Positions 36,258-47,840 of a stretch of 64,000 nucleotides of DNA are shown here, in pieces. Every line of letters begins with the position of its first letter. Positions within the stretch are counted from its first letter, which is position 1. Where the stretch lies: NCBI RefSeq assembly GCF_003597395.2, contig NC_133773.1, positions 124,032,784 through 124,096,783 on the forward strand, read 5' to 3'. Both the position numbers and the translations under genes were made by a program. A model generated the notes under the pieces. That model had not been told where the DNA came from. It saw only the letters and a program-made list of their open reading frames with translations, and ran no database searches. Source of the DNA: Chelonoidis abingdonii. Lineage: Eukaryota > Chordata > Testudines > Testudinidae.

Positions 36258-37020
36258 AAAGTGATTTTGTGAAAATCCAGAGGATAACGATGTAATTTAC
36301 AGTTTTTCTGGTTCCCTGCAGTGTGAACATTATGCCAGTGTAGGCACTGTAGACTCCCTCTAACCTTTAGACTTCCTTAGATTCATAGGCCAAATTCAGA
36401 GGTGATGCTTAAGGTAGATCTACTTACGCAAATAAGTTAGCATTACACATACCCACACTACCAATGTCTGAGTGACTCTATCTGTTACATGCTCTGAGGC
36501 CCGTCCTACTTTAATCTATACCTGCTCCTGACTCCTCAGTATGTAAGTTACACTGACTCACATTCCCTTAAACATCAGTACAGTGAGTAGATGTAGCCCA
36601 TAGGGAATCTAAAGGAGCAGAAAGTCAGTTAAATTAGAACAAATGTTTCTAATATCACCGCTCAATTTGTGTATCTTTTTAAAGGGTTTGTTTCTCTTGT
36701 AGGAATTCAAGTGTACATTGGACAATGCTCAGAAGCCAAGAATATCCTAGCCTTGCCTCCATTCTCAAGGTATTTTTGTCCTCTATACCTACTTGCTATC
36801 CATTTCAAAAGTCAGGATCATGGCCAACCTTTTTTGTCCCATCTGTAACCTATTAAAAACCTTGATTCGTTTAGGACTATTAGTTCTTTTTGCTTCTTTC
36901 CAATCAGAAAATGAATCTGTTTAATTTTGGTCAGGCCCTCAAAACTCCCCACTTTAAGTAAGGAAGAGACAGATGTAATTTATCATTAACCACTGCTGAG
37001 TAAATTTCCCAGCCCTGAAG
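36258..37020. other. Gene-free, unassigned
   Basis: No supported feature. Sequence around 36400-36480 has a paired look (aaggtagatc, cacactaccaatgtctgag), but no clear ends. Confidence 0.4.
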
Positions 37021-37021
37021 G

Positions 37022-37135
37022 AGAGCTCTGTGTAAGCTTGAAAGCTTGTCTCTTTCATCAACAGAAGTTGGTCTAATAAAAGATATTACCTCACCCACCT
37101 TGTCTCTCTAAAATCCTGCGACTGATATGGCTACA
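37022..37135 (-). repeat. SINE-like repeat, reverse copy of the 9.55-kb repeat
   Basis: It reads gtaagcttgaaagcttgtct, ctttcatcaacagaagttgg, tctaataaaagatattacct, cttgtctctctaaaatcctg and atggctaca. These are the complements of the blocks at 9550-9682. Confidence 0.8.
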
Positions 37136-37627
37136 AAAACACTGCATACTGCATTTTATGTATTCCTGGGAGGCTGTATATTCCCTGGTCCAGAGGATAT
37201 GAAGTGCTCCAATCTCTTGTCTGGCCCAGGGTAAAGCTATAGCATATATCTGGCCCAAAGAACTGCACTGCACTTCCCTTTCCTATTATGACCCCTTTAA
37301 ACTAGTCAAGATTTACCATATGGTGATAGTAGAAGTGGTAATATTTGCAGTTTAGCAATAAATTCATGACAAAACATTTTCGAAAAACCCCAAAATATTA
37401 CGTCTGAGGAAGTGGAAAAGTGAAAGGAAAAAAGTTAAAGCAAATCTAACCAACCACACAAACTGATGAAGAACAGAGAAACTACATCTCTTTCCAAGGG
37501 GTCCAGAGCATATCATTCATTCACCAGGCCAAACCTGGTGCTACTTATCCAAATCCCCTAGAGGAGTGCAGACATGAGTTCAAATCCCTACACAGTATCA
37601 TTGCTCACAAATGGGAAGGTGTATATG

Positions 37628-38124
37628 CAGGGGCATCCTTAGAGGGTGTGTGGGGCCCACTACATTGGCGCCGAGTTTCTAATCTGCTCCCCCTCCCCCT
37701 TACGCCTCCTACCCTACTTCTGCTCCACCTCTTCCCACCCTCATCCTGCCTCTTCCCCACTCAGTTCCACCCCCTCCCCCAAGCGTGCTATACTCTCTCT
37801 CCTGTCCCCTCCCTCCCAGCCCCTCCTGATGCCATGAAACATTTGATCTGCGGCAGGCATTGAGAGGGAGGGGGAGGCGCTGATCAGCGGTGCCTGCCAG
37901 CAGGCAGAAGGTGCTGGGGGAGGGGGAGGTACTTGTAGAGGGGCTCCTCCTTGTCTCCCCCTCCCGCCTGTCCGCCTGCCACTCACCTCCCTGTTCGCAT
38001 CGTCATGCCACTCGCTTGACCACCTGCCTCCCATCTCACCTCCTCGCCCGAAGAATGAGGCCCCCCCCAAAGCATGGGGCTCAGGGCAGTCGCCACCATT
38101 CGCTGTACCCAAGGGACATTTCTG
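37628..38124. mobile_element. hAT-type MITE with perfect 8-bp target duplication
   Basis: The flanks tgtatatg (37620-37627) and tgtatatg (38125-38132) are identical. The element begins caggggcatcc and its right end complements to cagaaatgtcc; the mismatches are all transitions, which fits CpG decay. The inside is C-rich (tcccctccctcccagcccct) with an inner inverted repeat near 37850-37930. It has no transposase; the ORFs on both strands at 37646-38342 are not genes. Confidence 0.88.
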
Positions 38125-38132
38125 TGTATATG

Positions 38133-39290
38133 GAGAATTTCAAACAGAGTCTTCAGTTTTATTTCTTAAGCAGCATATTACTCCTGATCTATACCAATGG
38201 GAATGAAAAGACAATCAGCTCCCAAATTTGGAAAATGAAGACCTGTGGATGTGAAAGAATGTCAATATTTAAAGTCCTGCTTATTTTTCTAACCTGTTCC
38301 CAACGAAGTGGATGTTTGAGTGACTGGTTGCACTGGGATTGATTTTTCACAGCATTATAATAGTTTTACCCTGGAACAACTCTGTTCATTTCAACAATGT
38401 TACACTGACATAAAACTGGAATTATGCAGTTGAGAAAAGGGCCAATTATACAAATTTAAAAAAATCAGCAGTTCTTATGCGTGGGCTCTATAGTATATGA
38501 GTAAAGAGTTCCTGATTTGCCTCTTGATTATTTTGGTGTAAATCAGAATTAACTCGGTTGAAGTCAGCAGACTCACTCCACTGTAACCTGGTGAGAGGGG
38601 AGAGAACGAGACCCAAAGGAATTACATCAGTGTAATGAACAAGAAAAATCACATTCATAGTGTATTGCTGTTTTCACAATTCTGATTATTAGTGAATCAA
38701 CTAACGGTCTATTCAAAGCCAATCAGAATCAATGGAAAAAATCCAACTGACTTCAATGGGCTTTGGATAAAGTTCATACCTATTTAAATCTGCATTTTAG
38801 ATAGAGACAGAGACAGGGATTTTTTTTCAGCTTCTACTGAAGCAATCTTTCTTCTAGCAACAGTTTTACCATTAGATCTGTCATAGGTCATTTTCAGCTC
38901 ATTAGGTGGTATTTTGGCAATTTCTGTAGACAGTAGGAGGTATTGAGCAGTTGAAACTGGGAAGGTCAGATAGTAAGAGCAAAGCCATCATCCCTCATCA
39001 CATCCAAGGAAAAATTCTTGAATAATTCTTAACTGCCTTGAGCTGCTTTCAATGGACATATTCACTTTTGCCAATTTCCATTAACCCTTGAGGCTCACAT
39101 TTGGAAGCTGTTTGGATAAGGATATGTAAAGTGTTAGGTCAAGTGGTTATGTCTATGAGTTTTGAAGCTAAGCACACATCAAGCTATAATGAGGGAAAAG
39201 GCGACATTTGAAGATCAGAATTCTCTCCTAAGGGTACAACATGTGCTCCAGTAAAACTCCGAGTTAACATTCATGAGCACATATCATTTA
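38133..39290. other. Gene-free, unassigned
   Basis: An old motif (gaagtcagcagactcactcc, about 38560) belongs to the near-palindromic dispersed type. Otherwise nothing. Confidence 0.4.
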
Positions 39291-39293
39291 ATT

Positions 39294-39423
39294 GTACACA
39301 TGAATATGCACTCTTTGGGGCCAGGGTCATCTTTGTGTTCTGTGTCTGAACAGTGCCTAGCACAATGAGGCCTTGGCTCATTACTAGGTCTCCTACTTAC
39401 TACAATAATAATAAATAATAATA
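39294..39423 (+). repeat. SINE-like tail with AATAAT end
   Basis: tgcactctttggggccaggg, tttgtgttctgtgtctgaac, agtgcctagcacaatgaggc and a closing aataataataaataataata are visible. It is the forward counterpart of the reverse pieces at 13030 and 44930. Confidence 0.7.
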
Positions 39424-40055
39424 TTCACATAGGCATTTGCACCATTTGTCCCTAACAGCGTCACACTTACTCATGTGCATTTACTTGTGCGAATAGCTCC
39501 ACTGATTTCAAGAGGACTTACATGCAGACAGCTAAGCACATTACATAAGCATTTGCAGGATCAGGGCCTTTACTGGTAAAATCTCTTGTAATTGCAAATA
39601 TGGGATTAGATACTTTGGTGGTGTAAATAAGCATAATTATGGGACTGTGCCACCTTACGTAATCTGTCCCAGGGGATTTTGTGGCTGTACCCACTACACC
39701 AATGATTAAAAGGAGGTTTTCCAGAAACAGAAAAATGTTCCCAAATTGCTAATCTTTCTTCTAATTTGCTATTTATTTTAAAGTTATTTCATGAAGAATT
39801 AATGTCTATCTGAGAAAGTTGTATCAGTGCACTAAAAGCATTGTGTCTGCCTCTAGGCCTTGTCTACATGGAGAAATTGACCGCAGAGTAAACTATTCTG
39901 GAATAGGTCTTTCAAACTAGATTCCCACATGGACACTCTATGCTGGAATAAAAGTGACTTTATTTAGGAATAATTATTCTGCTTACAAAGTGGAGTAATC
40001 ATTCCAGAATAAAATGGACTTTTATTCTGCTACAGGGTGTCCACATAGAGAGCAT

Positions 40056-40664
40056 CAGTGTTGCCAACTCTAGTGATTTTGTCATGAGTCTTGTGATAAT
40101 TATTGTTTTCCTGAAAGCCCCAGCACACCAAGCACTTTCCTGGGGCGGCAAGCTGCAGGGGGTGGCCTGCTGGTAGCCATGAGGGCGGAAGTCAGGCTGC
40201 CTTTGGGAGCATGCCTGCAGGAGGTCTGCTGGTCCCGTGGTTTCGGTGGCAATTCGGCGGCGGGTACGCCAAAGGCGCTGGACTAGCGGACCTCCCGCAG
40301 GTATGCCGCTGAATCATCATTACCAGTGGACCTCCCGCAGGCATGCCACCAAAAGCTGCCTGACTGCCATTCTTGGGGCAGCAAAATCCATAGAGCTGCC
40401 GCCCCTGGCCCCAGCTCCTGGAGTCAAGTGGCTATGTGATGATTTCAGCCTTCATTCTTAAAGAAGTACGTTTCTAGACCTTGTGGCTGTGAAGAAAGCT
40501 TCAAAATGTTACCCCAGTGCAACCTAAAGGCTCAAAACGCAGAAGACAAATAAAAAGAACATCAAATCTATTATTTTTACTTAATCTAATGATTGTAAAG
40601 CCAATCTCATAATTTTTGGTGAGCCTGCCTCTTGATTTTTGAATATTTGGGGTTAGCAATACTG
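40056..40664. mobile_element. TIR-bearing short repeat, middle layer of the nest
   Basis: The ends cagtgttgccaac and, in complement, cagtattgctaac are inverted repeats. It is the same family as 13313-13614, but it carries an extra GC-rich insertion at 40125-40407. Its own target duplication could not be identified. Confidence 0.75.
40125..40407. mobile_element. GC-rich hAT-type MITE, inner layer of the nest
   Basis: The flanks gccccagc (40117-40124) and gccccagc (40408-40415) are identical, and the empty site gccccagc is present once in the sister repeat at 13374-13381. The right end complements to caggggcggc, the end of the same MITE family found at 17401-17675. The left end lacks this sequence, so it is probably 5'-truncated or rearranged. 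Shared internal blocks include aggctgccttt, gcatgcctgcagg and cggacctcccgcagg. Confidence 0.8.
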
Positions 40665-40716
40665 AGTTAATTCTGCCATAGCTATTTCAGTCAATTCCGT
40701 CATGTAGAGAAGGCCT

Positions 40717-42345
40717 TAAACCAGTATAGGTGAACCAATGCAACGGTGTGAGTGGACACTCTTATTTTTGGTTAGTCTGTTCCTAATAAATTTAGGCTAA
40801 ACTGAAATAAGCCACTTTTGTATTGAAATAAATATCCACACAGCCTTTGGCACTGGTTTAACTCTATCAATGTAAACTCACATCTTGAGTTATACCTGTG
40901 CATCATTCATGTGTACACAAGATTTTAGAGGCATAAATTACTCTACCTCTTTGTAGATGATTTCCTACAACTGTGTTTTTGTCTTTTGTTTTCATCTGAA
41001 GTTTCTCACCCAGCCTTCCCCTCTCCCTCCCTTGCACAAAAAAGGATATTTACAGGATGTTTGTAGATGTTTGAAAGATTAAAAAAAAAAGGTAAATCAA
41101 AGGTAAATATTCTTAGTAATATCAGATTTTGAGTAAAGTCTCAAAATATATTTTTTTCTTAAACAAAACACACACACCATTTTTATAGACAGACAATCCA
41201 GTAAAACATAGATACAAATAGTGTGTTTGTGTGTGAGAGAGAGTGAAAGAGAGAGACAGAGAGTTATAAAGCCAATTTTCAGGGAGCCTATTTTTAATAG
41301 TTTAACTTTGACTCATGAATAATGCAGACATCCAACATTAATGCTACTAAAACCTTTATACTATACCATACTGTCATGTATTTTATACCTGAATAAAACA
41401 TACCACAAAGATGAAGGTGTCAGATTGTGGAACTGTGTAATAAATAAATGTATCATATACCTTTTATGGTTTCACCTGCCTTTGGTCATGAATCCATCTC
41501 TCGTGGATTTATTCCTATGTTCCACACCTCTGACCAGCTTCCATCAGCTGCCATTTTTAAAACATCAATCTGCCAGATAAATGTTTCATTTTTCTCCCCA
41601 AATATGGAATTTTCCCACAAAAATTACACCTGCCTGAGGCCAGGCTGGGCAAGATTTAGTCCTACAACAAAAACAGCTTTTCTATGCATAAAAATGTCAT
41701 GCATTTTGAATCTTTTAAATTTCAAATCCCCGCAGAGCTAGAAAAGGGAGCGGTTTTTTTTATAGCTTTTCACTGTTGGTTTCGTGATAACTAAAGCATC
41801 TGGATTTATAGACAGAAAAAAATAGTTTAAACTCTAAAATAATCCTAACAATTTCCCTGTAACATGTGGCATTTGCAAAGTAGATGATGATGTACCATGG
41901 TATAATTACTTTATCAGTACTAGCTTTGGACAATCTGCACAACTCATTCTTGGGGATTTGATGTTGTCTTCGCTCACTTGGCCACTGTCAGAGACAGGAT
42001 ATTGGACTACCTGGACCATAGCCAAGACTAGAACTTGGGTCCCAAAAGCAGGCTTCTAATATCTGAGCTAAAGGAGAATTCCTTAGCTGTTAAGAGGCAA
42101 CATCATAGCAAACACATGCCCATTCGCTCAGATTACACTAGTGCCGTTGTACAAAGTTCAAGAGCAAAGTCAACATACATCGCTTATGCATATAAAAATG
42201 CCAAACACAACAAATTAGAATCTTTTACTCAAAACATATCCAGAAGACTTGGTACTACTGATACCAAATGTAATGGACGAATAAAAAAAGGATTCTTCTC
42301 TTTGATTTTAGTTCCCACTCAAGGCAAAGCATGCCTGAACTAAAA
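40717..42345. other. Gene-free; simple-sequence patches
   Basis: A GT/GA-rich patch lies at 41220-41265 (gtgtgtttgtgtgtgagaga). Several short ORFs lack domains. No repeat borders. Confidence 0.45.
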
Positions 42346-42349
42346 CGTT

Positions 42350-43100
42350 TTTGTTGCATAATGTAACAAATGCTTTCGTTGTTGGAGGAACTTAATTAAA
42401 ATCAGATAAAAATCAAGAAAATATTTCTTGCATTCTTTCAAAATGGAACAAAAATATGCCTGCAATTGTGGGCTGAAAAGGAGCTGTCTTTCTGTTTGTT
42501 AAAGAAGGACTAAAGATGTATTGTGCAGGTTTATCTCTATCTGCTCCTTCGGTCATATAATCCTGTTAAAAACTGGGACGCCAATTCAATTTGAGGCCTT
42601 TCCAACAAAACCTCACTATCTTACACATGATACAGCCTGTAGTTTACCATGGCCCCTTGTTATGGTTTACGTAATAGAAGCATACACCAGTAAACTGCTG
42701 GAGCGATCATTCAGTTTTAGCATGAAAAAATAATGATATCATGCTGGAGAAAGGGGGAAAAGAAGACTACAGGAAAATTTGCTCCTTATGACATAGTCAC
42801 CTGCACAAGAGATGTACCCAGAGGATATTTAAGGAAGATGAAAAAAATGGCAATAAAAATAATCCACCAGTAATCAACTTTCAAAGGTGTCATAAAGCAA
42901 TGAAGTAGATAAGTGTAGCCATGCAGCTTCCTATCTGTTTCTGCAAAGCTACAGCATAAATCTTGTAGATAAGCTCAGAAAGAACCTGATATCATGCCTG
43001 AAAAAACCATCAGGGATTCTGAAGTTATTTGTTTTACACTTTTCTACACAATGACTTGTGAGTATTTGATATAATGAAATATTGCTCCCAGCACCCTTCA
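42350..43100. promoter_or_regulatory. Repeat-poor block, second candidate conserved non-coding element
   Basis: No interspersed repeat is recognisable. Motifs include ttgttgcataatgtaacaaa (C/EBP- or PAR-like dyad, 42351-42370), aacttaattaaaatc (homeodomain-like, about 42389), gtaatcaactttcaaagg (about 42872) and tggtttacgtaatag (42663-42677). The idea that it is a regulatory element is inference from these motifs and the lack of repeats. Confidence 0.25.
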
Positions 43101-43535
43101 TTCCAAAGTATTATAATTCGAGTGCTTAGCCAGAATAACAGGTTAATAAAGAATTGGCAAATGATTTACTTGTAACAAGAGGCACACAAGGAAAATTGGG
43201 TGGGGGAGGTATTTAAATAGTGGCATACACAAAACAAATTCTCATTAATTCATTCTGCCGTTGGTGACAGTTTCCCTGGGGATAGTGTAACCTAAACAGG
43301 GTATCACAGTTACAAGGTTCTTTCCTTTTCTAAGCTTGTCAGCGTTTTACATGAAGAATTTCTCAAAAAGATAGCTCTGTACAGCAAATCCTTTAGAAGT
43401 TCTTCCACAATTGTTTTATTCTTTAACACGGTCATCTACATTTACCATCGGCAACACTGTCTCTTTCCCTGCATGCCTGTGTAGGGAAGTAGGAGGCCAT
43501 AAAGTCTTACGTAATTACAAGATCCCCATTACCAC
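43101..43535. other. Gene-free, unassigned
   Basis: No supported feature. Confidence 0.4.
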
Positions 43536-43539
43536 AGTA

Positions 43540-43812
43540 TATGAGTGACTCACAGTCTTGAATGTATTTATCCTTAAAACCCCTGTGAGGTAGGGCAGGG
43601 CTATTATCCCCATTATAGAGATTGGGAACTGAAGCACAGAGGCTAAGGGCCAGATGTTTAAAGGTACTTCGGCACCTAAAGATGCAAATACCTTTAAAAA
43701 TTTGGCCCAGAGTGACTTGCTTAATGTCTCACAGAATGTCAATAACAAAACAGGGACTTGAACTCAGGTCTCAGACACATGTTCTAACCACTGGACAATC
43801 CTTCCTCTGCAC
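43540..43812 (-). repeat. MIR-like SINE, split by a 62-bp mini-foldback
   Basis: Landmarks are aaaacccctgtgaggtaggg, tattatccccattatagaga, gaactgaagcacagaggcta, gtgacttgcttaatgtctca, cagggacttgaactcaggtc and tgttctaaccactggaca. These are hallmarks of MIR-type tRNA-derived SINEs with the tRNA-like part on the right, reading on the minus strand. A 62-bp hairpin at 43647-43708 interrupts it. Confidence 0.8.
43647..43708. mobile_element. 62-bp foldback insertion in the MIR
   Basis: The left arm gggccagatgtttaaaggta matches the complement of the right arm, gggccaaatttttaaaggta, at 18 of 20, around a loop of about 22 bp. The MIR sequence resumes on both sides (gaggctaa and gtgacttgc). No target duplication is certain. 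Confidence 0.6.
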
Positions 43813-44925
43813 TTTAGACCCCTGCAGGGGCTACCTGTACTACTGGTTAGAGTGCAGGCTGCCTGAAGGCCATTTACTCCCCATCCCACACAGGTGGGCA
43901 GACAGAAGTAAAGAATGGGTGGAGTCTTGGCTCTCACCAACCCCAATATGCTGGCCAGCAGAGATGACCCATCATGGAAGGGGAAGTAATCCACTAATAA
44001 TCGGGAGCAAGGGGGAAGTCAAGAATGGATTGTGATTGAGTCACACTTCCCTCCCAGGTCTGCTCCTTGAGCAGTGGAGTTATGCTGAGGGAAGATGTAA
44101 AAAAATACAGTCTAGGTCAATATTAGTGCAGGATCCTGAGATGTGGGGAGACCCTGCTGCTGAGTTGCCATCCAAAAAGGGTGTGGACCATGAATTCACA
44201 AAAAGTGTTTAGGAGATAAAGACAGGCCATATTAATTAGCTCACAAAAAAATCAACGTGCACTGGTGATATCTCTTGTGAAATACTCTTGGATTTCCCAC
44301 AAGATTTTGCGATGAGCCATGGCCTCATAAGCCATGATTCATATGACAAAATGATGGCTTGTGAGCATTAGACCAGTGTATAGTGTACTATTCATCTCAC
44401 GACATCCGTGGGGAAAATAATGGCACTGTACAGCATTTCCCTCCCCGCCTCAAAATCAACTCCATCTGTTGAAAGCTGTAATACACTTCCTTGCTTTGGG
44501 CACCATTTTGTCATTATGCAAGCACAAGCAAGCAATGGTTTGTGATGTGTTTTGGGCCACCAAGAATACCAGTCTGTGCCCAAAGAATATATTGTGGCAC
44601 TCTATACACAGTTCATTACTTGTGGAAAACTTGCTGTTAGAGTCAGGAAGTTCAGCTTCAAAGGAGAGTGCTCAATCATTATGCTAAAGAGGAAGATCTG
44701 TTTACATGTGCCATTAGGACTTTAGTTATACTAACCACAGATTTTCTTATACTTATTATGTAAGTGAATGAATTATCATCCCCAAGGAACTGGAACTATA
44801 TTTTTTAAAAAAGAAAGTATTTCATATTTCTGCTCTGAAATACAGTACTATCTTTTCTTTGTAAAAATGAGACGAGATTAGTTCAAATCCTGTATTATTC
44901 TATACAATTTATATTAAATTATGAT
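43813..44925. other. Gene-free, unassigned
   Basis: Short ORFs without domains. Nothing else is supportable. Confidence 0.4.
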
Positions 44926-44929
44926 TACT

Positions 44930-45030
44930 TGTGTTTATTTTGGTAGCACCTAGGAACTACAATCATGGATCAATGTACTATGTGTTGTAAAGGAAACTAA
45001 ACAATGCAATCCCTGCCTCAGACAACCTAG
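44930..45030 (-). repeat. SINE/LINE tail fragment (reverse orientation)
   Basis: ttattttggtagcacctagg, aactacaatcatggatcaat and caatccctgcctcagac match the tail family at 39294, in complement. It is short and diverged. Confidence 0.6.
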
Positions 45031-45341
45031 GTGTCAAACATGACATAACAGATGGCAGCAGATTTTGCAGCCTACCAGGAGTCCACTGAGCTCTCAGAGC
45101 TTCTTTTTAAAATAAGTGGGACTGGGTTTTCAATAATTTTAACTGGATGTGGGAATTGTATGGAGATCACTTAACTGAAAACTCCTGTATTTCTGCAGAA
45201 AGATCCCCTATCAAATGAGAGTCCCTGAACAGATTCCTGTGATGCTAAACAATCTCACCTACTTTTGTTTGACGGCAAAGCAGTTTGAATATATATTGCA
45301 TCCACCTTAGAGCTGTATATGTTGCTCATCACTATAGTATT

Positions 45342-45755
45342 GGCAAAAAGAACAGGAGTACTGGTGGCACCTTAGAGACTAACAAATTTATTTGAGCATA
45401 AGCTTTCGTGGCCTACAGCCCACTTCATCAGATGCATGCAGTGGAAGATACAGTAGGAAGACATATAAAGAGACAGAGAACATGAAACAACGGGTGTTAC
45501 CTTACACACTATAAGGAGAGTGATCAGTTAAGGTGAGTTATTATCAATAGGAGAGAAAAAGAACTGTTTGTAGTGGTAATGAAAATGGCCCATTTCCAGC
45601 AATTGACAAGAAGATGTGATGAACGGGGGGAGGGGAGGGAACACATGGGGAAATAGTTTAACTTTGTGTAATGGCCCACCTTGAGTCTCTAAGGTGCCAC
45701 AAGTACTCCTGTTCTTTTTGCAAATACAGACTAACATGGCTGCAACTCTGAAAAG
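45342..45755. mobile_element. Foldback retro-insertion, Penelope- or SINE-like, 414 bp
   Basis: The left arm gcaaaaagaacaggagtact...ggtggcaccttagagact is repeated in complement at 45685-45722 (agtctctaaggtgccacaag, tactcctgttctttttgc). Between the arms is a unique part (ttcgtggcctacagcccact, acatgaaacaacgggtg). The flanks tatagtatt (45333-45341) and tatagtgtt (45756-45764) match at 8 of 9. The right end has the tRNA-like head gactaacatggctgcaa, in complement. The internal part matches a repeat known to me from turtles as Penelope-linked; that assignment is from memory. Confidence 0.8.
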
Positions 45756-45764
45756 TATAGTGTT

Positions 45765-47624
45765 GGGGTGTCTTCCACATAAAACCATCAGCTATAGCAA
45801 AGTTCCTACTGAGCTTAATGGAGTCTTTGGCACTTCTTTTATGGGGCCAGAACTCTGTGCGGACTTTTTTGTTTGTTTTTTTTGTTTGGGGAGGGAGGCT
45901 TTCATGGAGAGGTGTTCTCAAAGAGGAAGGCTTTCTGCAACCTTGCTTAAAGACAGTCTGACTCTGGATTCATCTGATCTCTGGAAAACTGGTGAATAGC
46001 CGTAGCCTCTTACATAAGAATATTTGCCTTCAGCTCTCATATGCTTTGTCCTGAACTTTGTGATCTGCATTGTCCCAAAGGAGTGCAGCTGTAGCCGTGG
46101 TAGATAGATCTAAATTCAGTCTCTGAGGTAGCTAGTCTTGAGCCAATAATTGACTTGTAGTAGGAGAAAGAAGTTGCAACACACGCACTATTATGTCTTT
46201 CTTTCCACATAGGTATTGACTAATAGCAATATTCTATTCTACTGTGAAAATTGCTTCTTTAAAAACAGTCAGAAAAATCTCTGATACAAAATATTTTAAT
46301 ATATGCTTTCTCCTGGAAAATTTCAAATAAATTCCTTCAGACTCCCAGGTTTATTTGCTTGCAGTTCAAAATACTGTGAAGCCCCATTGTGCAATGAGCC
46401 GCTGTAAGCAGGCCCTGCATCTGTGGAGAGCCCCTGAAGCCAAAGTACGCCCCCCCCCACACACATACGGATTTGGGACTAAGTTTCTTTCCTGCTTCCT
46501 AAGGTTTAGAAACTGCAAAAAAGATCTTGATGTGTAGTGGAAGTTGCAGATATATGGAAAAATATGTGAAGGTCAGTTTTAAATTTTACTGCACTGACTC
46601 AAAATAAGATAGAAAAAACAGACCCTGAATAGCCTCCAGATCTGATGGCCAAGGAATAGGTAGGAAAGGATATGTGTGCATATCTCTGTTTCTCTTAATT
46701 TCCTGATGAAGGGTGGTGTCTTATGAACACGGTTCTAGTCACCTTTGTAAGTCTTTTCTGTAAAACACTGTTTCTACTTCTAAAAAATATTTTCCTTTCA
46801 ATAGTTTTTCCCTGACACTAATTCAGGCTATTCCACTGTCTAATCTCAATTTGTCCATTTCTCACTCACAAATTATTCTTCACATGTTCCTCCTGGTAAA
46901 GAAACCGATTACCAAATTCCCATCCTCTTACTATTTAGAATTTGATCCTGAAAACTTGTACTTATGGGTATGAAAATTTCAGCTGAAGCCAGTGAGACTA
47001 CTCACGTGAGCATGGATTTGTGGCATTGTGCTCTTAAATTTGCAAATTACAATGAGACCCCTCTTCCCATCTCCCTCCACCACTGGGTGAAGTAATGAAT
47101 TAGTACAGTACTATAGTTATAAAATACCACCTTTTGTGTAGGAAGGAGTCCCTCTTCTAGGAATGCTATCAATGTTAATCAATGTAGTTCACCACATAGA
47201 GCAGAAAATCCTCTGAAAGACTGGTGGAATTTTAAAATTTCCAGGACTGTGCCTATATAACTATTTGCATACATTTATCAATGGGGGAAGGGGTTAAAGT
47301 GAGACTCCTCTGAGGACATAAGTCCTTGAATCTCCACAATACATGTTAGAATTTAGTACCTAGAGAGGGAACACGGTAATGTGATTGTGGGATAAAGGTT
47401 TTATGTAAATGATTTTGGTATAGTTACATTAATAAGTCTGTGGTACTTATGTGAGGAGGGGATTTTTCAAAGGCACAAATGACAGATAAGTGCCTGACTC
47501 ACATTGACTTTTGAATTTTTTGCCTTTGAGAACTGACTACTGTGTTCATATGCCATACCCATCACAATAGCATCTGGGCAACTAGGCCTACATGTGAAAG
47601 AGTGACTAGAGATTTTGGGTGCCT
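45765..47624. other. Gene-free, unassigned
   Basis: A run of 10 C lies at 46449-46458. No domain-bearing frames. 47455-47540 has weak paired blocks (tttttcaaaggcac against gcctttgagaa), like an old dispersed repeat. Confidence 0.4.
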
Positions 47625-47635
47625 CAGAATTTTAG

Positions 47636-47840
47636 AAAAAGTAGCAAAGAGTCCTGTTGCAGCTTACAGACTAACAGACGTTTTGGAGCATGAGCTTTCA
47701 TGGGTGAATACCCACTTCGTCGGATGCATGTATTCACTCATGACAGCTCATGTTCCAAAACGTCTATTAGTCTATAAGGTGCCACAGGACTCTTTGCTGC
47801 TTTTACAGATCCAGACTAACATGGCTGCCCCTCTGATACT
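47636..47840. mobile_element. Foldback retro-insertion, 205 bp, with 11-bp target duplication
   Basis: The flanks cagaattttag (47625-47635) and cagaattttag (47841-47851) are identical. The left arm agcaaagagtcctgttgca, gactaacagacgttttggag and catgagctttcatgggtga is mirrored on the right by tcatgacagctcatgttcca, aaacgtctattagtc, ggtgccacaggactctttgc. The right end is the complement of the tRNA-like head (gactaacatggctgcccctc). The length of the duplication points to target-primed reverse transcription. Confidence 0.88.

Larger units (their letters stand above)
39855..40716. mobile_element. hAT-like MITE, outer layer of a three-deep nest
   Basis: The left end aggccttgtctacatgg is mirrored by catgtagagaaggcct on the right. 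The inside repeats ggaataa.tattc-type inverted blocks. It is interrupted at 40056-40664 by the repeat of the 13.3-kb family. No target duplication was found at its outer borders. Confidence 0.7.

Noticed and set aside
37646..38342. ORFs of 63-150 codons over the 37.6-kb MITE
   Set aside because: C-rich transposon sequence; frames run across the perfect target duplication into flanking DNA.
43622..44035. 137-codon ORF
   Set aside because: It starts in the MIR and runs through the 62-bp hairpin; no recognisable product.
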